Positions 1-9,793 of a stretch of DNA of 39,002 bases are shown one piece after another (position 1 is the stretch's first letter; every line of letters starts with the position of its first letter). Source of the stretch: Sphaeroforma sirkka (lineage: Eukaryota; Opisthokonta; Ichthyosporea; Ichthyophonida); NCBI GenBank assembly GCA_001586965.3, contig LUCW03001885.1, positions 1 through 39,002 of the forward strand, given 5' to 3'. The notes beneath the pieces were generated by a model, which saw nothing but the letters and a program-made list of their open reading frames with translations, did not search any database and was not told the origin of the DNA. The translations under genes and the position numbers were made by a program.

Positions 1-24
1 CATATATGTTATTATATTAATATA

Positions 25-209
25 TATATGTGTGTGTGAGTGTGGTGTGGGTGGAGTGTGTGTGCATGTGTGAGTGTGTGTGTGTGGTTATGTGTTTGTG
101 TGTGTGTGTATGTATGTCTCTGTGTGTTTTTTGTGTGTGAGAGTGTGTACAGGGTGTGTGGGTGTGTACACGTGTGAGTGCGTGTGTATGTGCGTGTGTG
201 AGTGATATA

Positions 210-280
<71 letters not shown>

Positions 281-285
281 GTTTT

Positions 286-320
<35 letters not shown>

Positions 321-435
321 AGTGTTTTGTGTGTGTGTGTGTGTGTATGTGCGCGTGTCTGTGTCTGTGTGTGTACGTGTGTGAATGTGTGTGTTTTTTT
401 GTGTGTCTGTGTGTGTGTGTGTGTGTGTATGTGTG

Positions 436-474
<39 letters not shown>

Positions 475-478
475 ACAC
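25..478. repeat. Compound GT/TA microsatellite
   Basis: Nearly uninterrupted dinucleotide DNA: a degenerate TG tract, then TA runs at about 204-280 and 296-319, then a second TG tract with occasional CG and TA steps to about 475. Long reading frames here on both strands encode only alternating Thr-His, Val-Cys or Tyr-Ile and are artefacts of the repeat. Confidence 0.95.
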
Positions 479-771
479 GTGTGAATGTGTGCTTGTAGTT
501 TTTCTCGTATGAATCATACATATTTGTTGCAAATCCTCTATCGGGCGTAGCTAGAAGCGCAGACTTTGTCGTTGCGTATCATCTATTCGAACAATCACCA
601 ATATGCGAATTTGATATTAGGCATCATCGTATACTATTGCTACTATGAAGATCACGCGTCTAGTTTTGTTCGAGTAAACCTATCGCAGAATCACCTACCA
701 GCTGATACAACTGCGAAAGCATTTACTTGCAGCAACTGCGTGCCTATTGGCAGCTGTATACGCGGTTTAAG

Positions 772-842
<71 letters not shown>

Positions 843-1378
843 TTCTCCATGTCGTGTAAAATTCCATAACCCGAACCACTTACCAACAGCTTTTTAAACT
901 TTTCTGGGAGATCCGACGCCCGATGCGGTATATGCAGATCGCCTAGTACCAAGACCAACTGTTAATATGAAGAAGCGAACAATAGTCAGTTGAGTATTGA
1001 TATAAATATTCTGACAAACCCTTTCTAACTTAGGGCGGAAGATAGCTGAGGGAAACGTTTACGCAACAATCCTCTGTTGCTGAAAGTGTGGGCATATCAA
1101 ACTAGCACACCATACCATTCTGATTGTTTTGGATAAGATCTGAGGCACTCTTAGATTTTGCATTGCCTTTTTGTAATATTTTGAAAAAAAGGCGCACTCG
1201 GAAACGCACGTTTTATTTGGGTGAATATTTCAGTATGTATTATTGTAGTAGATTTTTTAATCATAGTACACTGATATAGACGAAGCGTCACCTGAAAGGG
1301 TCAGATCCATGTATGTACGTACATTTGACATCGGCGGCGGCTAGTCGATTAGATAGATAGGATTGATAAACATTCGCC
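479..1378. other. Upstream region of tRNase Z, no gene recognised
   Basis: About 900 bases with no convincing coding sequence. It contains a pure TA tract at 773-839. The last 200 bases before the ATG at 1379 should hold the promoter and 5' UTR of tRNase Z; I see no clear TATA box or other core element. Confidence 0.6.
773..839. repeat. (TA)n microsatellite
   Basis: Uninterrupted TA dinucleotide repeat of about 33 units. Confidence 0.97.
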
Positions 1379-4300
1379 ATGCATACATTATTGAAAATTA
1401 TCGGCACGGCAACGGGGGATTCGTCTCCTAGCGTCATGTTAGTGTTCGATAAGAAGAAATACTTGTTCAATTGCGGCGAAGGCTTCCAACGCCTGGCTAC
1501 GGAACAAACTGCCAAACTGGCTAAAGTGGACTCGATCTTTCTCACACGCCTAAGATGGCGTAATTTAGGAGGCCTTCCCGGTGTACTACTCTCCTTGGCT
1601 GGTATTGGAGCGACCAGCGTCACAGTCCACGGCCCTGCGAACCTACACCACTTTTTTCACGGCACAAATAACTTCATGAACACAGGTCTGTTAGGGGTGA
1701 ACGTGCGAGAATTTGACTTTGAACATGCGGGGGAAGACGGGCAAACAAATACCACAAGTAGCACAAGGCCTGTAGATGTATACAACGATAAATTTGTAAA
1801 GATTACACCAGTTTTAATACAGCCATTGCGACAAGATGAAGAACCAGAGCTGAAGCGAGCACGCACAGACACAGATAGCGAGGTTTGTAGTCACGATCAG
1901 ACCTACACCCCACTAACAGAGGAACAAAAGAAAGTTATGCTTGCGCACCTTGCACCGGCGAAATCTTGGTACAACGGCTTGATACATCAGCAGATACCTG
2001 CGCCGAAGAAGGGAGTTCAAAACGATGTAGTATGCTATATGTGTGAGTTACAACCCGCCCCGCCAAAGTTCGACGCCAAGAAGGTGTGTTAGTAATACTG
2101 TGACTTCATTCGATGTATTGGTATTCTTACATGCGCGTATCAGTGTGCGTAAATATATGCTTGGACTTGTATAGCCACCACACATATAATTATGTATGTG
2201 TGTCATTGTCTGAGTCTGTGTCGTGTATACATGCATACACAAACGCACATACATATGGACTACTGTGTATACTGGAGTTACAAATTGGTAACCGACCTGC
2301 ATTTTTGTACACCCTGCGAAACTTGAATTGATTTCTAGTATACGGTTCACAATTTTGACTCACTAGTCCGTTGTATTGATACAAGACTCCCAAGGTACTT
2401 TAGTAATCAGTTATTATTAAATTGTCTTGTGTGACTAAAATTTGCTGCACTTTTGTCGATTTGTTCTCTAGGCGGTCGAACTTTGTATACCAAAGGGATC
2501 GATTCGTGCGGATCTAGTGAAGGGTAAGACAATCACGCTTAAGGACGGTACAGCAATCACGCCCGATATGGTCACGACCAAATCGCCGAAAGGCTATACG
2601 GTTTTGATTATTGATTGCCCGAGTGCAGATTATATTCCAGCGCTTACCGCTGCTCCTGAATGGCAGGTCTCGCAAGCCACCGACGACAGCTCCAACTCAC
2701 AGCCACTTGTGGTGGTGGTGCACAAATCACCTATCAGTGTTTTGAATGACGAGCGATACGCCACGTGGGCTGCGTCGTTTGGCAAGACAGCCGACCACGT
2801 GCTTATAAATGAGGATCTATGTGACCAGTCAACTGTATACAAGAGTCAGGAGCGCTTACAAGCCAAATTGAATATCATTGATGAGAAGATCTTCGCGATG
2901 CCGGTTTTCTCTACGAGAGATCCCGCTGCCGCAATATCTGCGCTTGACTTTGAAGTAGTAAGTTGAACTATTTGAAATTTGGAGAGAAGTATCTTGCACG
3001 CGAAATTTTAGTAGCTTCTAAGTGTTACTTACTCTAACCCATTTGAATATTCACAAAGTGCATCAGTTGCTTCTATACGAATCGCGCGCTCATCATATTT
3101 CAATAATGCCATCATATTTGTCACAGTTCAGAACCCAAGGCCGCGTGGGATCGCCACAGATGGAGTACCGACTGGAGCCTGCTAAGAAAGCTGGCTTTCT
3201 GCCACCGGCGATAGATTTGCACAATAGTCTATTCACTATCATGTGCGAGGCAAAAGAGATTCTGGCTGAAAATCCTACGACTGACGAACAGTCAGGCGAG
3301 GCAAAAGAGATTCTGGCTGAAAATCCTACGACTGACGAACAATCAGACGAGGCAAAAGAGATTCTGGCTGAAAATCCTACGACTGACGAACAGTCAGACG
3401 AGGCAAAAGAGATTCTGGCTGAAAGTCCTACGACTGACGAACAGTCAGGCGAGGCAAAAGAGATTATGGCTGAAAATTTTACAACTGACGAACAGTCAGA
3501 AACGAAGCATCAATTTCCACATGCGGATAAAGATGTTGAAGTCCTATTTCTCGGAACTGGGTCGGCCATACCTTCTAAGTACCGAAATGTAAGCTCGACC
3601 GCGTTACGTATTCCTGACATCGGGTCGATTATGCTCGATAGCGGTGAGGGCACGTACGGACAGTTAAGGCGGATGCTTGGAAGAGAGGGTGTGCAGAGGT
3701 TCGTTGATGATATAAAGTGCGTGTACATATCGCACATGCACGCCGATCATCATCTAGGTCTGATTCAGTTACTCGCCAATCGATCCGCTTCGTGTCCGCC
3801 GTTACTGGTCGTTGCTCCCAACAAAATGAGAATCTGGCTGAACTTATACAGTGCCCTCGAGCCTATCAGCTTCGAATTTGTTTCAGCGAATGCTATGAGC
3901 GGTGGCTACAAGGCAAACAACCATTTGCACCAGAAAGCGCTTCTGGCGAGTTTGCGTAAGCAAATGGGTATTACCTTGGATTGCGTCGGCGTTATACATA
4001 CAAAGGACGCTACCGGTGTGGTTCTTAGTCACGAGTCAGGCTGGAAGGTTGTCTACTCCGGTGATACCAGGCCTTGTGGAAAGTAAGTGTATAACTGTTA
4101 TTATGGATTGAGTTGACGGACTGTGAAACTCTTACGAAGGTTGTCGGGCTCTGATATTCACCAAATATTCACAGTCTGAACGTAATCGGATGAATTATTA
4201 TGAAACGCTTTGCAAGTCTGTGAGGTTCTTAATTTTGAGGGAGTTAATTAACAGTACAATCTGATCTAACCCCCCATACCATCCTTGCAGACTTGCCGCT

Positions 4301-4878
4301 GCTGGAGCAGACGCAACTATTTTGATACACGAAGCGACGTTTGAAGAGGAGATGCTTGCGGAAGCAAAGGCGAAGAATCATAGGTAAGTTCAGTCGATTC
4401 TGCTTGTACCCTTGTAGATCCTTTGCGCATTTTCCGCCTTGACTGGACATCTACTATTTTATGCGGTTTTTACTGACTCCAGACTTATTCTTTTGTCGTG
4501 CTTGTGTGCAGCACCACGATGGAAGCCGTCCTAGAAGGGGGCAAGATGAACGCCGGACTTATTGTTCTGAATCATTTCAGCCAACGGTACCCTCAGGTGC
4601 CGAAAATCGATGCTCGCTTCACCGACAGGACAGCAATTGCATTCGATCTCATGCGATTCGGTATGTATCTCAAATTTTACTAATGATCAACAAATTTCAC
4701 CTCCAGTTGTAGCTTAGCAGCGAGACATGCCAATCTCATGCATACTTATTACTTTTTTGTTTGATCTACAGAATTCAAAGACATGCCTCGTCTTCCGAAA
4801 ATGCTGAGCAGAATACAACTCCTGTTCTCTGAGGAAGAGGCTAGGCTGCATGAAATCACAGAGGCCAGAGAGTGTTGA
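1379..4878 (+). CDS. ELAC2: Long-form tRNase Z (ELAC2-type endonuclease)
   Basis: This endonuclease cuts the 3' trailer from precursor tRNAs so that CCA can be added; long forms act in the nucleus and often in mitochondria. Exons: 1379-2083, 2472-2957, 3127-4082, 4291-4383, 4512-4660, 4772-4878. They join in frame to 831 residues (human ELAC2 is 826). The N-terminal half has the degenerate metallo-beta-lactamase core (LFNCGEGFQRLA, FLTRLRWRNLGGLPG). The C-terminal half is catalytic: GTGSAIPSKYRN with the PxKxRN loop near residue 546, the zinc motif HMHADHH near 600, SGDTRPC, LIHEATFEEE, and NHSTTMEAV followed by LNHFSQRYPQVP. The start has a purine at -3 and no obvious targeting peptide. The exon 3 acceptor could instead be at 3067, adding 20 residues. 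The odd part is a five-unit 17-residue repeat at residues 438-522, in the linker before the catalytic domain. The gene ends 232 bases from the convergent DNAJC8-type gene. Confidence 0.95.
3247..3501 (+). repeat. In-frame 51-bp minisatellite inside tRNase Z exon 3
   Basis: Five head-to-tail 51-base units start at 3247, 3298, 3349, 3400 and 3451. Each encodes a version of EAKEILAENPTTDEQSG. Units 1-3 are almost identical, unit 4 has N to S, and unit 5 has L to M and P to F, so the edge unit is the most diverged. The period is a multiple of three, which keeps the enzyme in frame whatever the copy number. The repeat is acidic and probably extends a flexible linker. Confidence 0.97.
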
Positions 4879-5110
4879 TTGTCGTGCACACAATCCGCTT
4901 GCGAAGTAAATCCACGTAGAATGACGGTGTAAATTACTGAGCATCTACGGCGGCCATAATTAGCTTGGTAGAGAGTGTAGTGTGAAAAAAATATACTGTC
5001 TTACCCACGGGTAACGGCCACGCGTCGATCAGAAGCGAAGATCTGTATCCGAATACAAGCACACCAGACCTTTGACAACGCTTCTTGACGCCCGTTACTA
5101 TAACAACCAG
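4879..5110. other. Convergent 3' intergenic spacer
   Basis: These 232 bases between the tRNase Z stop and the stop of the minus-strand J-protein gene must hold both 3' UTR ends. No canonical AATAAA is evident on either strand. Confidence 0.6.
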
Positions 5111-7247
5111 TCATACCAGAAGATATGGAGAAGGTACAGGGGGTATGAAAGAATCAGCCTCGCAGAAGCTCGCTCGAGAGCCCTTGAGGGTGTCACAGGA
5201 ATGCTCCGGGGTCAAATTATTGGCGGCAGCATCTAATTCTTCGTCGCGCTCTGTCGTGGTTCAGAGAAAATGCACTATGAGCGACAAACTCAATAGGGCG
5301 CCAATGCCACTCTCGTCGCTTAGACGGCACGCGTACAGACTAAAAATTGCAACAGACAGTCGACTCACCTTCAAAGCATGTTTGATTGCCGCCTCTTGGA
5401 GCACATCTTGCTCCTTCTCCCTCCTCTTCACTTTGCGCTTCTTGCCTGTCAAAGGTGGTACATGTACAAGTGTAAGACGACAATTTAGCGTGTGAACCGA
5501 GAGTGTAGTTCAGCAGCGGCTGCTACAAAGCAATAGTATGTGCAAGCACCGGCTGCGCTGTCAGCAGCACGAACTTATCAGCAGAAACCGAATTGCATAA
5601 CAATGTGCTGAGGTTTATTAGCAAATAAAGCACAGTCTGACAATACAGCGCAGGTCCCATGTAAATACCTTTATCTTGGAATGATCGCCAGTCACTGACA
5701 CGAGAGTCTCTTTTGTCTTCCCAGACCTTGTCGGCTTCTGCTTTTCTTTTCCTTTTCTCCTTCTCCTCCTCTATTTCTTGTTGCTTCGCAGCTGCATTAT
5801 TTTGCAACCCAGCGATTTGGAATTAAACATTTATCTACTACGAGAATTGCAAACCAACTTGCGCCCTTAGTAAGAGAATCATATATGCTTGCTAAAATGT
5901 CATTGAATAAACATACTTTCTTCTTCAGCCATTCGCCTTTCCAGCTGCCGCTTTCGCCACTCAATATCTCCCAGAACTTTGTTGGCTCTTGCGACCACTA
6001 TGTCCTTGAATGCCTCAGTTTTGACAGCTGGATCATCGGCTTCGATTTTCTTCTCGTGCATCACCATGTCTAGAGCATCTTGAAGAGTTTGCTTCATCAC
6101 CCGTCTTTGATTTTTGTCTTGGCAAAGTTTCTAATTTTAGCGGCGTGTGCGATAATATACGACAATTTTAAGTACGATTGGATGACCATAAAGCACTAAA
6201 GGGAGCATTGCGATGCAGAAAACCGTTCGCTGAACGACTGGCAGAATTAAAGTACACCGAAGTGTTTCTAGCTTGTCTCTACATAAATCAAATCGCATTG
6301 AATTCCTACCGATGACAAGAGCACAAATTGAATATGTATACTCAACATGATCGCACAATATATCTTTAAAAGTAGCCCAGATAACTGGTATTTCATACCT
6401 TGGCTTTTGCCAGGATGGCGAAGGCCTTCTGAGCGTCCGGGTGTTTGCACTTATCAGGATGGATCATCAGTGATTTTTTTCTGTAAGTTTTATTCAAAAC
6501 CTAATGAAAAAGAGAAAATTGTTAAATCTTCATTCAATCGCTGACGTGCTTCTAAACTCTTAAGATATAGCGTGCACATCGAACAGAAGTCGGAGCGGGG
6601 CGAAGGCAAACAGATCAGTTATCCATGAAGTCAATTTTGGCACACTTCACGGACATATGCATTGAAATACACCAGCAGATATTATTATTTCGACACGTTC
6701 TAAGTGGTTACCCGCATGAGTGCTTATAGCGGTGTCGCCGGATATTTTTAAAACTCCGCAGTGGTTTTGCATGGCAATCGAATACAATATGACAAGGATC
6801 CCAACAAAACAAGGTCATCGTGCAAGAAAGTCGTACAAGCTTTTTTTCTTCCGCGAATTTTGTGAACCACTAGCGCAACATCTAAACATACGTCGTCTGG
6901 GGTTGTGAAATCAACGCCCATTTGTGCCCACGGATTTAATTTGAAAGCAGATAGCACGCGTGTGACTTCGGAATCTCGTTGGCTTTCAGAAACCTGTGAG
7001 GTGTTGTTCAGAGTAATAAAGTGTAAGTTAGCAAGTAACTTCGCAAAATCATGGACGCCAAAATATGCATACAACAGTGATACGCCGCATGTGAGGCCAG
7101 AGTATGCTAGTATGAATGGGAACAAGCCTGCATAAATCCATGGTCACAAGACATTGTACGAACCTCACCCATGAGCTTCCGTAGTTCATCATCCATGTCC
7201 TCACCCCCAGTGTCTTTCGCACCTGCTTCTTTTGTCTCGGCCATCAT
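5111..7247 (-). CDS. DNAJC8: J-domain protein of the DNAJC8 type (spliceosome-associated)
   Basis: DNAJC8 is a nuclear Hsp40 co-chaperone linked to splicing complexes that stimulates Hsp70 through its J domain. Exons in transcript order: 7247-7164, 6993-6892, 6500-6399, 6130-5917, 5791-5669, 5445-5369, 5248-5111. They join in frame to 279 residues (human about 253). The family signature is in order: KLNPWAQMGVDFTTPDD like the human FNLNPFEVL region, then the J domain with TYRKKSLMIHPDK (HPD at about 76-78), then a charged helix (EWRKRQLERRMAEEE), then VWEDKRDSRVSDWRSFQ and GKKRKVKRREKEQD. Exon 3 starts at the strong acceptor next to 6500 and not at a nearer CAG, because only this keeps phase and restores the J-domain helix. 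Two ATGs are adjacent; the second has the better context. The last exon (45 residues, FIPPVPSPYLLV end) is the least certain because its acceptor is weak. Confidence 0.9.
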
Positions 7248-8262
7248 GAATACGCTATGATACTGGTGTTTCCAACAAGAGGTTTACGTTTTAGGAACCT
7301 GATATAAATATGTATATAATCTATTTACATACACACATACACATATGTATATATATATATATATATATCAAAATATAATGTACATAAATATATATTTTTA
7401 AAAAAAACTATCTCACGCTCCGGACTATTCGCACTTCGCACACAAGCGGTCCCAGTCGGTATAGTATACTCATGTGAATAACTTTTTTTTTTTTAAAGGG
7501 GGGGGGGGGGCGGGGAATAGTATAAATATGGAGCTAATTCCATACACGGTTGCAAATACGATCACATCGCTGTTTTGAACAGAGATGTAGACGACTTGAG
7601 TTAAAGTTATATGGCTTTAATGCTAATAAGTCTATGATCGATAGAGAGCTTCGAAAATTCCAAACAGTTTCATGTAATACTAAACCTTCAGACTTTTTGT
7701 GTCCAACAATGAGCTAGCTTGGCCTAAGTATAGCTTATGCTTGTCATGCCCGTATGTTTATTTCATTGAGAACATTAAATTGCGATAGGTGGTAGCAAGA
7801 CACTACGCGTAATCAGAGTCCACCATATCGGCGCCGATTTTTTCTTATGCATCATCAGAAATTGGAATGTTGACTACCGTGTGCAGGGCTATCGGTCGCG
7901 GTATTTCGACTTAAATGTGGGATCTCGTACCAATCCCGGATCACCCCGTTTCCGAATTACTCGTTCCATTCTGATTACAGGTAGTATCTATCGCAATTGG
8001 ATGTTCTTTTAAAATAAAATAAACAGACGGCCATGACATGAAGTTGCACTATAGCTCCTCAGGATGGTAGGGACAGGTTATATATTCCTCTGTGACATAC
8101 ATATCCGTTTTAGTTGCTACCAACGTGATTACGAAGGTTTGAGCTCCACGATACCAAATGTGAATTCTACAACTTGATTGAATATCAATATACTCTAAAT
8201 ACAAGATATAACTATGTGTGTGTGTGTGTGATAAGGTGAGCAGTTAACGCTATGATATTTTA
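7248..8262. other. Intergenic region, no gene seen
   Basis: This is the upstream side of the J-protein gene. It contains a TA tract at 7347-7369 and a run of T (7483-7494) followed closely by a G homopolymer (7498-7510) and GGGG. No coding sequence or RNA gene is recognised. Confidence 0.6.
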
Positions 8263-8456
8263 AGAGACTCGGGCATGATAGTTTGAAACTAGAGACTCGG
8301 GCATGATAGTTTGAAACTAGAGACTCGGGCATGATAGTTTGAAACTAGAGACTCGGGCATGATAGTTTCAAACTAGAGACTCGGGCATGATAGTTTCAAA
8401 CTAGAGACTCGGGCATGATAGTTTCAAACTAGAGACATGGGCATGATAGTTTCAAA
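8263..8456. repeat. 28-bp satellite, seven tandem units
   Basis: Units start at 8263, 8291, 8319, 8347, 8375, 8403 and 8431. Each contains AGAGACTCGGGCATGATAG followed by an 11-base odd palindrome AGTTTSAAACT that overlaps it by two bases. Units 1-3 have G at the palindrome centre and units 4-7 have C. The last unit has CATGG for CTCGG. There are no spacers, so it is not a CRISPR. Confidence 0.97.
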
Positions 8457-9140
8457 TGCCGAACAGCACGTCGAAGTACGAACAAAAAGGGAAAGCTGCT
8501 ATTTTTCATTGATCAATTATACAACGTTCTTAGGACTTCTTATTCCCTTTTTGTTAAACCGGCGGTGAACAGGTGCTGCTTTAAGGGGAGATTGGTATCT
8601 AATGTTATTAACAGTTGTCAACAGTACTTCAAGAAACATATAAAAACTACATTATGTATGTTCTTTTGTCTGATCCGAACTCTTGTGCATGTTTGCAATC
8701 GGCATACGGTGTATGTACCGAAGCTACTAGGTACATTTGTTCTTTTGTATGCGAAATTGTGAATTACGAGCAGGTCTCATATCGAAGTAAGTTTTGAAAG
8801 CTAAACTACATAACCAACAAACTCCCGTATAGCAAACGAGAGCCTACAAAATACATATTGAAGAGCATAAATAATCTCCGAACTTGCTTCCATAAAACTT
8901 TTGAATCACAACTTCACATTAATATTGCCGGCATATGAAATTAGTAGTTCATCCTGTCGGTCGCTTTGGATTTCTTCGCATACGATATGTACACTATACA
9001 ACATTGAAATATCTTCCCATTAAATTGGTATGGAAAATGAGTCTTCTTTTCCGCCCTCTCTTCTCTTCATTTCACCCGGAGTCTAGCAAGATAGATACTA
9101 TTATATACCCACAAGCAATTAATGCGTGTATTTGAACATG

Positions 9141-9182
9141 TTGTAAGACGCTCATTGTAAGACGCTCATTGTAAGACGCTAC
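9141..9182. repeat. 14-bp tandem repeat, three units
   Basis: The unit TTGTAAGACGCTCA occurs three times in a row; the third copy ends with ACA in place of TCA. Confidence 0.95.
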
Positions 9183-9223
9183 ATGATAAATAAAAATCAA
9201 CTCCTTGAAAATTGTCAGTAAGT

Positions 9224-9268
9224 TTGGTGGCTACTCCTAAAGACTAGACCAAAAGGAGGAGCCACCAA
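9224..9268. repeat. Strong stem-loop, 15-bp arms
   Basis: The arm TTGGTGGCTACTCCT (9224-9238) pairs with AGGAGGAGCCACCAA (9254-9268) with one mismatch across a 15-base loop. It lies between genes. It could be the remnant of a small inverted-repeat element or a structured transcript; nothing else identifies it. Confidence 0.85.
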
Positions 9269-9793
9269 TACTGTGCATATAATATTGAACAATGCCATGA
9301 CTCTCCAGAGAGAGAGGAATAAGAAAGTATATTAAAATATCACAACAATGGACGGTCACGCATACAAGATGATGGTTATGTATGTAATATGTATTTCATC
9401 ATAGCCTTCTTCGAAATGTTTGGATTTCGAAAGGCCATGATTTCATTTGTATGTTTGACCCCTCGAAATCCCGCGCAACCATATTAGGGTTATCAGTGAC
9501 AACTTATGTCACCGATCCTTTGTACGCTATGTACTATAGTTCGGTACTTGAGTTCAATTGAAATATATATATATATATATATATTATGATCAGTAATATC
9601 ATCATATTCACACTTGTTGACTATACGTTGTGAGACGATATGTACACGGCATGCGATGTATGCTGGTGACCTCTCCATAGGAATCACTAATACTAAAATT
9701 GTGTATTCTAAATATAATTTTCAACTAAATTCAAGTTGCCCTTACCCCATCGGATGGGAATCGATTGCTTTTGATAAGCGATAAGAGATACCA

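Larger units (their letters stand above)
8457..9793. other. Intergenic region upstream of EI24, no gene seen
   Basis: Short open frames at 8565-8797 and 8935-9135 look like chance: they lack similarity, good start context and splice partners. The region includes a 14-bp tandem repeat at 9141-9182, a hairpin at 9224-9268 and a TA tract at 9563-9585. The promoter of the EI24-type gene should lie in its last part. Confidence 0.55.

Noticed and set aside
12-521. Long open frames of Thr-His, Val-Cys or Tyr-Ile repeats
   Set aside because: They are translations of dinucleotide microsatellites with no codon structure.
566-859. Plus-strand open frame ending in a TA repeat
   Set aside because: No motif, and its C-terminal third is microsatellite-encoded.
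6399-6486. J-domain exon starting at the nearer CAG (next to 6486)
   Set aside because: It leaves a phase mismatch and truncates the J-domain helix; the acceptor next to 6500 restores VLNKTYRKKSLMIHPDK in phase.
8263-8456. CRISPR-like direct repeats
   Set aside because: Units are contiguous without unique spacers and the DNA is eukaryotic with spliceosomal introns.
8565-9135. Several 60-66 residue frames upstream of EI24
   Set aside because: No similarity, no splice partners and poor composition; likely chance.
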